Position numbers and translations under genes: made by a program. Positions 45,378 to 55,697 of a stretch of 64,000 nt of DNA are shown piece by piece. Numbering within the stretch: the first letter of the stretch is position 1; the number at the start of each line of letters is the position of its first letter. The notes below the pieces were generated by a model. The model was not told where the DNA came from. It did no database searches and saw only the letters and a list, made by a program, of their open reading frames with translations. This stretch comes from Phytopythium helicoides. Taxonomy: Eukaryota; Oomycota; Peronosporomycetes; Pythiales; Pythiaceae. The DNA lies in assembly GCA_024867545.1 (NCBI GenBank), contig JANFNE010000005.1, positions 744,001 through 808,000 on the forward strand. Direction: 5' to 3'.

Positions 45378-46180
45378 AGCTCCTCGTCAGAGTGATTATG
45401 AGGAGCTCCTGAAGGTTAACATGATCGAGGAAAAGTATACCATGTATCAATAAAGCCATCATGCACTCTAGCCCACAATACCCTGCATGCTTTTGCCATC
45501 TGCCCGCATTTTCGGCTTCAACCTCAGATCCATGGAAGTGAAGGCGCAATTAAACATGCAGGCAGACGCGTTGCATCTGCTCGTGTATCTTTAGCCATGT
45601 CATTGGTTGTGGTTGATGCATGTCATGAATCGATCCAAAGAGTTTGTATTGGAAACTCCAAAACCAATAGTTGTAGCATATTATGTCAATGACATACTCA
45701 TATAGCGTTATTACTGTTTTGGCGCCAACCACTCGCTCACATCGGATTGGCCAAAACCTCATTCTCAAACAGCTGTGAGTGGCTGCATTCAAGCCATCCG
45801 ATTCTTTTCTGTTCTCGGATTGGCTAAAACTCATTCTCCCACCTGTCGCGCGCCAAATCCGGCCGTTCTGACCGGCACTCAAATTCCGCTTAAGTGCGAT
45901 TTTTCCCCCACTTTTCCCGCGACGCGCGCATTTGGCAATTTGCCCGGCTCCAGACGCGTCGCCCGCGCTCTCTCGACGCTTCCGGCCGGCTTCGCGCGCT
46001 CGCGACTCGCGTGCTTGGGCCTCAGAGCGGCACACAGGGCCTCGACGCGGAACCAGGCGAAATCGCGGCGCTCAGCGGCGCATTTTGAGCATTTCGCGGG
46101 CGAATTGCGCTCGGAACGACAGTTGGGGCGCTTTTCATCCTCTCGGCGCGAGAAAACGAATGCTATCAGCCTGGAGCACC
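45378..46180. other. Spacer of 803 bases before the CRAMPED-like gene
   Basis: Contains the small gene's 3' end and the upstream region of the SANT gene. A duplicated CGGATTGG element is listed separately. TTTTGGCGCC at about 45716 resembles an E2F-type site. The last 250 bases are GC-rich with several GCGC/CGCG runs. Open frames here look accidental. Confidence 0.4.
45743..45838 (+). promoter_or_regulatory. Duplicated CCAAT/initiator-like element
   Basis: CGGATTGGCCAAAACCTCAT followed by TCTC at 45743-45766 recurs with two changes at 45816-45838. Each copy contains an inverted CCAAT (ATTGG) and an initiator-like TCATTCTC. They lie 340-440 bases before the SANT gene start. Confidence 0.5.
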
Positions 46181-48377
46181 ATGGACGACGACCACACGCG
46201 CGGGATTTTCGACTCCAGCGCCTTCCGAGGTTCGTGCGCGCGATTTGGCGAGGGCGGCGCGTCCTAACGATGGAGACTGACGACGTTTACGACCTGATGC
46301 AGAATCGTTCGCTTCCGACGCGCTGGCGGCCTTCGCGCCATCGCTGCTTGACGACATGCCGCTGGACCTGCCGTCGGCTGCACACGTGTCCGACGACGTG
46401 TTTGGTGACGTCTCTGGCGCGCTGGAGCTCGGAGAGCACGACCAGTCGCTGTTCCCTATGCTGAGCGACAATTCGCTCGGCTGCATCGACGTGGAGGAGC
46501 CCCCGCAACAGCTGGAGAATGCCGGCGCCACGACGTCGGCCGAAAACCCTTTTGAGACGCAGGACCTGTCTCCCATCCTCGCACCGATCGATATGCCCCT
46601 GGAATTTAACATCAAGGACGACGCCGACGATCTCAAGTCTTCAGAGCCATCCACACCAGTCGTCATCCGCCGCCACTCTGGCGGATTCGACCGCATTGTG
46701 CTCCGTAATTCACCAGGAATGCGCCAAGCCCTCATGGAACTGGCCGAGGCCCACGCGAACCGAGTCAACACCCCCATCACATCGACGCGCAAGTCACCAC
46801 GAAGGAAGGCCGCGTCCGCGAGCACTACCGCGTCGCCATTTCGAAGAAAGCTGCGAGAAGCTGTGTCGCCGTTAGAGAAGTGGACCGAAAACGAGCAGAA
46901 TAGCTTTTTCTCGCTGTTCAAAGGCAAGTGGCCGCCCGGTGCGGATGGACAAGGACAAACAGCTTTTGGTTCCCTTCTTCTCCAGCGTTTTGATCTCATC
47001 AGCAAGAAAATCAAGACGAAGAGTGTGATCGAGGTGCGCCAATTCTACAACGCAGTGATGCGCAACGTGACCGAACTGCTACGCGACGTGGCCAACGACA
47101 TCGACCTGACCAATCCGGACGAAACTCGTATCGCTGTCTGGTGTTGGAGCAAGCTGCTGGCGTCGGAGACCGCAACACTTGGCCGAGTACAGACAATTGA
47201 CGATATGGATGAGTCGACCCGGAGTCGAATCGCACACAGCCTGCACCAGTCGATCATCCGCAGCCGACGTCAAATGCTCAAGGCCAAATCGAACGATCTC
47301 GTTCATGGTTCAAGCCACCGTGCAGCACTGACAACAATTTCCACGTGGATGAACCGATCGAGCACGAACGCTTTTTTAGCTGGAAAACCACACGAGCATT
47401 CGGAAGCAGGTGCCAAGGTTGAAGCGGTCGTGCATCACCCTGTGGTCCGCAAGAAGAGTGCTGCGCTGTCGGCTTCGACTCCGGTACTCCAGGCAATCAT
47501 CAGTGGCAGAGCCGGTAGTTTGTCGGGAACACCGACGCAAACCAGCGGTCCGAAGCGTTCTCGTGACGACTCTGCCACTCATTCAACACCTGTCACAAAG
47601 AAGCGACGCACACATGTTGCAGCATCTGAACCCGATTTCATGAGTCCACCACAAACTGTCATATCTGGTCGTGGAGCAGCTTCCAAGCGCGAGATTGCAT
47701 TTCAAACGCCTCAGGAGCTCTCACGCAAGAAAATTTACATCAAGATGCGCATGGTGCCCAAAGATTCTCAGACGAAGGCATGGGTGACTTCGAGTGGATG
47801 CCGCCACAAAGTCGAATTGAAGCTCTCGTCCACCAAGAAAATGTCTGACGTGGCAAAGCACATGGAGTCAAAGTGGGCCAAAGTGCGCAGCTCCGTGTCG
47901 ACTGGTTCCGTGCTCCACTTCTTCCAGAAAGGCCATGATTTTGCCACGGATGGCACAAGTGGGTGGACCGAAATGAACGAGGACGTGACCTGCCTCGACA
48001 TTTGGAAAAAGTGTGGCCGGCAGATTAATGGCGAGAATGTTGTCGAGGTCTCGTACGGCTGGTTCCCCGCGTCAGCAGCTCCGATTCAGCGTGCGAACTC
48101 TAGGAAGGTGTCGAAGCTCGCTCGTTCGTCTGGAGATCTCTTTGGCAGTGAGATGCTGTCGTCAAAGGAGGCGCATGACGGTGCATCAATGTCGCCAACG
48201 TGTGGGCTGCAGGCGTTTGGCGAGCAAGTGGCGTTCGAGCGTGATGCGAGCGACCACGAAGTTGTATCGTTAGGCGGCGATCAGAGTGATGCGTTCAGTG
48301 AGTCAAGTCCGCTTGGCGGCCGTCCCCGCCAGCGCATTATCCCGATGCTTGTTGCGCACGAGGAGTTTAACGTTTGA
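46181..48377 (+). CDS. CRAMPED-like SANT-domain nuclear protein
   Basis: Exons 46181-46229 and 46303-48377 join in phase to 707 residues. The N-terminus is acidic (MDDDHTRGIFDSSAF; SLLDDMPLDLP). A SANT/Myb-like domain near residues 215-290 reads KWTENEQNSFFSLFKGKW ... VIEVRQFYNAVMRNV. The VRxFYxx pattern is typical of Cramped/CRAMP1 and the plant TSL-kinase-interacting protein. A Ser/Lys-rich linker with KKRRTH-type basic clusters follows. Then comes a second conserved block, KIYIKMRMVPKDSQTKAW ... HKVELKLSSTKKMSDVAKHM, the ubiquitin-like region of that family. Known members control histone gene expression or chromatin; that role is inferred. The gene lies inside the inverted duplication formed by reductases B and D. 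Confidence 0.75.
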
Positions 48378-48791
48378 GCGCCATGACGGCAAGCTCGACA
48401 AAGCAGTGTGTGCAGTAGTGTAGTAGTAGTGACGAGCAGTACAAGTAACAAGGAAAACCAAGATATATTTACTTTTCCTCTGTCGTCTCGGATTTGGGCT
48501 GTTAAAAGTCATGTCGTGCAGGTGCTGGAGGGAAAAGTTGTCAGCTCTTCAGTACACATACAACATTGTGAAATCTCCCGATGCAGATATGCTGAACACT
48601 TGCCGGATGTTCGACTCGACCTGTTTGCCAATGTCTCTGCTCTGCAACGTCGACGATCGAAGCTTACAAGCATGATTCACGCATCAAAATGCCTCGTTGC
48701 TATTCCAAAGTGGTGGCGCTAGAAAGCTGGTGGATCTACAAGCTGCTGCGCTAGCTGTCTACGTGCTATGGAAGGCTCGCATGCGAGTCGC
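48378..48791. other. Convergent spacer, SANT gene / reductase C
   Basis: Stops of both genes face each other. TAGTAGTAGT occurs at about 48417-48430. Nothing else is recognised. Confidence 0.4.
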
Positions 48792-49999
48792 TCAGAGCCA
48801 CTTCTCGCGCAGGGCGTACACGTGAGGCTCGGCACGCGGCAGCAGCTTCGGGCGGAAGTCCGCGATGGAGTCGATCTTGGCGCGCACCTCCGGCGTGATC
48901 TTGTCGACAAACTCGAGCGCCTTGAGGTTCTCATCCAGCTGCTTAATGCTCGTGGCACCAAGGATGACTGTCGACACGTTGTCGTTGGACGCGACCCAAG
49001 CGATAGCAAGCTGCGCCAGCGAGCAACCAATCTCCTTGGCAACCTCGGCGAGCTTGTCAGCCTTGTCAATCTTCTCCTGCAGACCGTCAGCCAGCAGCTT
49101 CTGGAAGAGCGGGATCGACAGACGCGAGCCCTGTGCCAATCGCAGTTTACGTGGCGGTGAGTGCATCATTCACCGCACTGCCTCGATCAATGTCATGCGA
49201 CGAACCTCCGGGATGCCCTTACTGTACTTGCCCGTGAGCACGCCCGAGGCCAGCGGCGACCACGTCGTGAGTCCATACTTGTACTTCTTGTACAGCACGT
49301 CGTACTCGTAGTCGACGCGCGAGCGCTCGAGGATGTGGTACTGCGGCTGGTCGAAGATCTGTCGTCAAAGAATTTGGAGTACATGTCAGTTCATCCGCAT
49401 GCGAATCCAAACGCGACGAGCGACAAGCATGCAATACCCACCGGGCGGATCAGGCCGAGGCGGTCAGCGATCTCGCACGCCTCAATGATGTCGTGCGCGC
49501 TCCACTCGCTGGTGCCCCAGTAGAAGGCCCATCCCTGCTCAATGACGTAGTTCATGGCGCGCACGGTCTCCTCCATGGGCGTGTAGGGATCGACGCGGTG
49601 GCAGAAGATGAGGTCGACGTAGTCCTGCTGCAGTCGCTTGAGCGATGCCTTGGTGCCCTCAATGATGTGCTTGCGCGTGTTTCCGCCGAGGTTGGGGCCG
49701 TCGCGCGTGCCGAAGTAGAGCTTGGTAGAGATGACGAGGTCCTCGCGCTCCCAGACGCCGCGCTCAATCCCGAGCTGGACGACCTTGCCCATGACGATCT
49801 CGGACTTGCCGAACTCGTACACCTCTGCGTTGTCGAAGAAGTTGATACCATTCTTGAAGGCGTGCGCCATGATCTCGTAGGCCTTCTCCACGTCCAGCTG
49901 CGCGTCGAACGTGACCCACGAGCCAAAGCTCAGCTTGGACACGAGCAGCCCCGAGTCGCCGAGGAACTTGTACTTCATCTGGTGGGCGGGGGCGGCCAT
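48792..49999 (-). CDS. Aldo/keto reductase, Kv-beta (AKR6) type, copy C
   Basis: Minus-strand exons 49999-49442, 49358-49206 and 49130-48792 give 349 residues. Catalytic residues lie in [10 protein letters not shown] (Asp, Tyr), VISTKLYFG (Lys) and [11 protein letters not shown] (His). Note HRVD instead of HRPD, unique in the array. It lacks both the intron before VRAMN and that before KYGLTTW, the latter absence shared only with copy D. The start [14 protein letters not shown] is supported by the initiator-like site 16 bases upstream. The enzyme should bind NADPH as in other members; its substrate is unknown. Confidence 0.93.
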
Positions 50000-50014
50000 G
50001 GCTTCGGTTCCGGT

Positions 50015-50032
50015 GGCGAAATTCGGATGTGA
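50015..50032 (-). promoter_or_regulatory. Initiator-like element of reductase C
   Basis: On the minus strand TCACATCCGAATTTCGCC closely fits the initiator plus flanking region pattern and ends 16 bases before ATG 49999. A CCAAT motif lies at about 50151 further upstream. Confidence 0.5.
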
Positions 50033-50307
50033 GCCGTTGGCGGCGGTGGTCGACGCCCATCGCCATCATTGGTGTCGTGAGCGCCGCATTGGGCCGTGCA
50101 AGTCATTGAAGTTGCGCGCGCGGATACGCTAAACGGCGCTTACGGACTGGCCAATCAGAGAGCGCGAACGGACTCACGTCACACACTGCTCCGCGCGAGA
50201 TTCGAGAGGGACAAGTGAGAAATGAGAACTTGTTGAAGTGAATGCGCGTCAAGGCGGTAGTTTGGATTTATCTGCCTAACTGCCGCCGGTTGCTAGGACA
50301 AGGAGCT

Positions 50308-50586
50308 CTACTTCTTGCCGCCCTTCTTGCCCTTCGCAGACTGCGGCTTAGACTGCTCCTGCTGCTTTGCAGACTGCGGCTTGGACTGATCCTGCTGCTG
50401 CTTCGACTGCTTCGCCGACTGCGGCTTCTGCTGCGGAGCCGGAGTCGGAGCCGATGGCTGAGACTTCTTCTCCGGCATGGACTTCTGCTCCTGCTTCGAA
50501 GTCTGCTGCTTGGCGGGCTGCTGGGCAGACGTCGACGGAGTCTGAGCCTGTGTCTGCTTGGTTCCCTTGTTGTTCTTGCGGCCCAT
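50308..50586 (-). CDS. Small Q/K/S/P-rich disordered protein, copy 2
   Basis: A 92-residue near-copy of the protein at 45099-45377, in the opposite orientation. It differs at three residues (STSAQ, KKSQPSAP, SAKQQ). The leader is also conserved (for example AGTCCAGCACTCAAGCAACC before the ATG in both). It lies 370 bases downstream of reductase D, mirroring the B/copy-1 arrangement. Function unknown; composition suggests a disordered, basic, possibly RNA- or ribosome-associated protein. TATATGG on the minus strand near 50750 may be its TATA-like box. Confidence 0.75.
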   Translation of the reverse strand: MGRKNNKGTKQTQAQTPSTSAQQPAKQQTSKQEQKSMPEKKSQPSAPTPAPQQKPQSAKQSKQQQDQSKPQSAKQQEQSKPQSAKGKKGGKK

Positions 50587-50956
50587 GGTGACTTGAGCTT
50601 AGGGTGAAGGAAGCTTGAAGGAGGCTTGTTGGTTGCTTGAGTGCTGGACTGCAAATGCTATTATGACAACCATTGCTGTCCAGGTGTTGGCAGCTTTGTG
50701 GTGACTATTGTTGGGGTGCCAGTTTTCAACCTCGCAAAACCACCATATATAGCGATTCACTGGACTGCGATGGTGCTAAAGAGATCAACTGCCACCGCGA
50801 CAACTTTAGATGGAGCTTGTCAGGTTTGACCATGTTGAATGGCGGGCTACATGAGAGGTGCCAGGCTCCTCTCATTCCGAATGTCAACGCAAGCGAAAGA
50901 ACATATACACTGATGCGAATGGAGCACGCTCACCCCCGAGTCCACACGCCAGGCAC
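50587..50956. other. Spacer between reductase D and small gene copy 2
   Basis: About 370 bases, both neighbours on the minus strand. The part next to the small gene matches the leader of copy 1; the rest is not obviously similar to 44731-45098. Confidence 0.45.
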
Positions 50957-52219
50957 TTAGAGCCACTTCTCGCGAAGGTTGTAGACGTGAGGCTCCGCCT
51001 TGGCCACGACCTTAGGGCGGAAGTCCGCGATAGCATCGATCTTGGCGCGCACCTCCGGCGTGATCTTGTCAATGAACTCGAGCGCCTTCAGGTTCTCGTC
51101 CAGCTGCTGGATGCTCGTAGCACCGAGGATGACCGTTGACACATTCTCGTTGGCGGCGCACCAGGCGATCGAGAGCTGCGCCAGCGAGCAGCCGACCTCC
51201 TTGGCGACCTCAGCAAGCTTGTCCGCCTTGGCGATCTTCTCCTCGAGGCCGTTCGAGAGCATGCGCTTGTAGCTCTCGATCGATAGGCGAGAACCCTAAC
51301 GGACAGAGAGGGCAAATGAGAACATGGGGCTCTTCCAAAGAGCACAAACCAAGATGTTGCATACCTCCGGAATGCCCTTGCTGTACTTGCCCGTGAGCAC
51401 GCCCGAGGCCAGTGGCGACCACGTCGTGAGGCCGTACTTGTACTTCTTGTACAGCACGTCGAAGTCGTACTCCACGCGCGAACGCTCGAGGATGTGGTAC
51501 TGCGGCTGGTCAAAGATCTGCATCACATCCAACACGATTGGTAAGGAACTTGCCAATATCAGCTCGACCTCGTAGTTGACCGTACCGGGCGGATCAGGCC
51601 GAGGCGGTCGGCGATCTCGCACGCCTCAATGATATCAGCGGCGCTCCACTCGCTAGTGCCCCAGTAGAAGGCCCAGCCCTGGTTGATGACAAAGTTCATG
51701 GCGCGAACCTGCCCACAACGGCAAATGGAATGTCAGTTGTCGTCTCCTCCTCAACTTCAGCCTTCAGTCAGTAGGCCGCCGCACCGTCTCCTCAATAGGC
51801 GTGCGCGGGTCGGGGCGGTGGCAGAAGATGAGGTCGACGTAGTCCTGGTCGAAGCGCTTAAGCGAGGCCTTGACGCCCTCGACGATGTGCTTGCGCGAGT
51901 TGCCGACGTCGTTGGGGCCCGACTTGGTGCCGAAGAACACCTTGGTGGAGATGACGAGGTCCTCGCGCTCCCAGAGCTTGCGCTCGATGCCGGCCTTGAT
52001 GACCTTGCCCATGATGATCTCCGACTGGCCGTTGGCGTACACCTCCGCGTTGTCGAAGAAGTTGACGCCGTGCTTGTAGGCGTGCTCCATGATGGAGTAG
52101 GCCTTCTCGAAGTCGAGCTGCGTGTCGAACGTGACCCACGAGCCGAAGCTCAGCTTGGACACGAGCAGCCCCGAGTTCCCGAGGAAGCGGTACGTCATCT
52201 TGTGGGCGGGGGCGGCCAT
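50957..52219 (-). CDS. Aldo/keto reductase, Kv-beta (AKR6) type, copy D
   Basis: Minus-strand exons 52219-51785, 51708-51586, 51517-51365 and 51295-50957 give 349 residues. Tetrad regions are [19 protein letters not shown] and IFCHRPDP. It is most similar to copy B ([18 protein letters not shown] shared), yet it has the intron before VRAMN that B lacks and lacks the intron before KYGLTTW that B has. ATG 52219 (MAAPAHKM) is chosen because the same peptide starts copies B and C; an in-frame ATG lies 26 codons upstream. The 255 bases separating it from the divergent copy E would then serve as a shared promoter. Confidence 0.93.
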
Positions 52220-52410
52220 GGCTACAGTCGGCTGGGGCTCAAGAAGTTGCTTGGACGGCTTGGGGCCTTGGTGGCGAGTTGCGGAGTGGCGGATCATCTT
52301 CGGTCTGCTTCGGCTTCAATGACGCGGTTCGCGGCGGTCCGGACCGGTCCGCGCTGATTACTTCATGCTCCATGAGGACAGCAGCTTCAACTTGATCCGT
52401 TGATTTCAAA

Positions 52411-52427
52411 TCACTCTCGAATCTTCC
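52411..52427 (+). promoter_or_regulatory. Initiator-like element of reductase E
   Basis: TCACTCTCGAATCTTCC fits the initiator/flanking pattern and lies 48 bases before the FNS of ATG 52475. Confidence 0.4.
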
Positions 52428-52474
52428 GCCTCCAGCCCAAGCCTCCAGCCCTCCAAGCCTTTACAACCGACGCC

Positions 52475-53757
52475 ATGAGCTCTGAAACACCCAAGATGAA
52501 GTACCGATTCCTCGGAAACACCGGACTGCTCGTCTCCCAGCTATCCTTCGGCACCATGGTCGCCATCGAGTCCCAGAACGACTTCGAGACCGCCTACGCC
52601 ATCATGGAGAGAGCCTTCCAGCGTGGGATCAACTTCTTCGACTCCGCCGAAGTGTACAACGAAGGGCGATCGGAGGAAGCGATCGGCAAGATTGTGGCAG
52701 CGGGAATTGAGCGGAAGCTGTGGGAACGTGAAGATCTGGTGATCTCCACGAAGATCTACTGGGGCACCAAGGGACTCTCGGGGAAGTCTGGACCGAACGA
52801 CGTCGGACTGAGTCGCAAGCACATCATTGAAGGCACCAAAGCGTCGCTGAAGCGCCTCGGGTTGGAGTATGTGGACCTGATCTTCTGCCACCGCCCGGAC
52901 CCACGCACGCCCATTGAAGAGACTGTAAGGCTCCTCTATCATGCTGTCACAAATCGCACTTCATCGACTGAAAGTCCTTCTGTTGTGTTTCTGCAGGTGC
53001 GCGCGATGAACTACGTCATCGACCAGGGCTGGGCTTTCTACTGGGGTACCAGCGAGTGGAGTGCGCACGACATTATTGAGGCGTGCGAGATCGCCGACCG
53101 CCTCGGCCTGATCCGTCCGGTACGTAGGAGAGGCGTCGCTCAAATATATGACTTTGGCTGACCCACGACGTGTCTGCTCCTTCCAGGCGTTCGATCAGAC
53201 GCAGTACAACATCCTGGAGCGCTCCCGCGTCGAGCTCGAGTACGACGTCCTCTACAAGGTGCGGCTGGTTTTGGTGTGAGTTTACAATCCCACCTACCTA
53301 GGTTGGCTCATGCAATGTCGCCTATGAGCAGAAGTACGGCTATGGTCTCACGACGTGGTCTCCGCTGGCGTTTGGCGTCCTCACCGGCAAATACAGCAAG
53401 GGAATTCCGGAGGGATCCCGCCTAGCCAATCCCATGATGAAGCGTTATGTCGAGAAGGGACTCGACGAGAAGGTGTCCACGACGGATAAGCTCACGGACA
53501 TTGCTGCCGAACTGGGATGCACGCTCGCCCAACTCGCCATTGCTTGGTGCACGGCCAATGACAAGGTCTCAACCGTCATTCTCGGTGCTTCACGTCTTTC
53601 CCAGCTGGATGAAAACATCGACGCGCTCAAGTTTGTGGAGAAGATTACCCCGGAGATCCGTGCCAAGATTGACGCCATTGTCGACTACAAATACTCGGGC
53701 CCGGCGTCGGAGGCCAACCTGATTGCCCTTCGTGAGAAGTGGCTGAGCAACCTTTGA
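52475..53757 (+). CDS. Aldo/keto reductase, Kv-beta (AKR6) type, copy E
   Basis: Exons 52475-52924, 52997-53119, 53187-53258 and 53332-53757 give 356 residues. It starts [15 protein letters not shown]. The tetrad regions are [19 protein letters not shown] and IFCHRPDP. The subgroup E, F, H and J is marked by [15 protein letters not shown] or close variants and by an insertion after the Lys loop (GLSGKSGPND here). It lacks the intron before GSR, where it reads straight through GIPEGSRLANP. Its 5' half is almost identical to copy F, while the 3' half differs, as described under findings. Confidence 0.93.
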
Positions 53758-54014
53758 TTTATTGGTTGCAGTCAACGCTCAGCGCTCACGGAAGGTGCCT
53801 ATTGACCACATTCCCGTGCAAAAAGTACATGTGAATGTGATTGCATGCTTCAACTTGTGTCAATCTACATCCCGTAATGCCTACCAACGCATAATCCCAC
53901 AAACTTAGCCCCGTAATGTCCTGCGACGCATAATCACGCCAATATGATCGCACACTCGCTTCACACTCTGCGTTTTTCGCAAGAAAGCAACCACCCGCAC
54001 TCGGTATCATCACC

Positions 54015-55335
54015 ATGAGCTCTGAAGCACCCAAGATGAAGTACCGATTCCTGGGAAACACCGGACTGCTCGTCTCCCAGCTATCCTTCGGCACCATGGT
54101 CGCCATCGAGTCCCAGAACGACTTCGAGACCGCCTACGCCATCATGGAGAGAGCCTTCCAGCGCGGGATCAACTTCTTCGACTCGGCTGAAGTGTACAAC
54201 GAAGGTCGCTCGGAGGAAGCTATCGGGAAGATTGTGTCTGCGGGAATTGAGCGGAAGCTGTGGGAGCGCGAGGATCTGGTGATTTCCACGAAGATTTTCC
54301 TGGGAACCAAAGGTCTTACAGGTGAGGCTGGGCCGAACGACGTCGGACTGAGCCGCAAGCACATCATTGAAGGTACCATGGCGTCGCTGAAGCGCCTCGG
54401 TTTGGAGTATGTGGACCTGATCTTCTGCCACCGCCCGGACCCACGCACGCCCATCGAAGAGACCGTAAGGCTCCTCTATCATGCTGTCACAAATCGCACT
54501 TCATCGACTGAAAGTCCTTCTGTTGTGTTTCTGCAGGTGCGCGCGATGAACTACGTCATCGACCAGGGCTGGGCTTTCTACTGGGGTACCAGCGAGTGGA
54601 GTGCGCACGACATTATTGAGGCGTGCGAGATCGCCGACCGCCTCGGCCTCATTCGACCGGTACGACTTTTTTGGATTCAATGTCCATTTGACATTGAGAA
54701 ATCACGTCCATATATCCGTCAGTCCTTCGACCAAGCCCAATACAACATCCTGGAGCGTTCGCGAGTGGAATTCGAGTACGATGTCCTCTACAAGGTACTG
54801 CAAGTGCTGTCACGGAGTCGAAAACCTTGCTCCCTGCTGACTCGAGGATGTTGGAGCAGAAATACGGTTATGGTCTCACAACTTGGTCACCTCTGGCTTT
54901 CGGTATCCTGACAGGAAAATACAGCAAGGGGATCCCAGAGGTAGAGATTGGCAAGACAAATGAGCATGCTTTTCACGATATCTGATGAAGGTGCTGCAGG
55001 GCTCGCGATTCTCCAACCCAATAATGAAGCGATATGCAGAGACTGGGTTCGAAGAACGAGTATCCAAGGCAGATCAACTATCCGCTGTCGCGGCGAAGGT
55101 TGGCTGCGCCTTGCCACAGCTTGCCATCGCTTGGTGCACGGCCAACGACAAGGTGTCAACCGTCATCCTTGGTGCTTCGCGCATTTCGCAGTTGGATGAG
55201 AACCTGGACGCGTTGGCTTTCGTGGACAAGATCACGCCGGAGATCCGTGCCAAGATCGACGCGATCGTAGAGCCCAAGTACGTCGTACCAAAGACGGACC
55301 CGTACCTCATTGCCATGCGAGAGCAGTGGCTCTGA
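54015..55335 (+). CDS. Aldo/keto reductase, Kv-beta (AKR6) type, copy F
   Basis: Exons 54015-54464, 54537-54659, 54723-54794, 54860-54940 and 55000-55335 give 353 residues. Tetrad regions are [19 protein letters not shown] and IFCHRPDP. Intron 1 (54465-54536) is base-for-base identical to intron 1 of copy E. The last exon instead resembles that of copy J ([15 protein letters not shown] in both). The gene is thus a mosaic. The acceptor of exon 3 follows CGTCAG at 54722, and the donor of exon 4 is GTAGAG. All five exons keep the frame, so it looks functional. Confidence 0.92.
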
Positions 55336-55697
55336 AGTTATACAGCAAGCAGAGATCCGACAAAATAAACCTGCTAGTTGGGCCACCGCATTTGCGAAGT
55401 GCTGAGTCGACAGCGCCAACTCAACCACAACTATAACAAGAAATGACCTTACTTCCCTTCAGTATGCACAGAGTCTTCAAACTAATGGAGAATAACCACA
55501 AGGATCTTGAATTTCGTTCTTCACAATCCATTATATCTAACGTGTTTCGACACTGTGGTAATGTTGGAGCCGAGACAAATGAAAGATAAACTAACTGCAT
55601 TCGCCGAGAACGTACAAGAGTACGATTATGGTGGCCATGCAAGCGATTCGTTCACCTAGCCACTGTAGTTAAGCACACAGCATTCATGCCAGAATAC
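55336..55697. other. Convergent spacer, reductases F and G
   Basis: AT-richer sequence between two stops. It includes AAATAAAC at about 55362, a possible polyadenylation region for F. Nothing else recognised. Confidence 0.4.
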
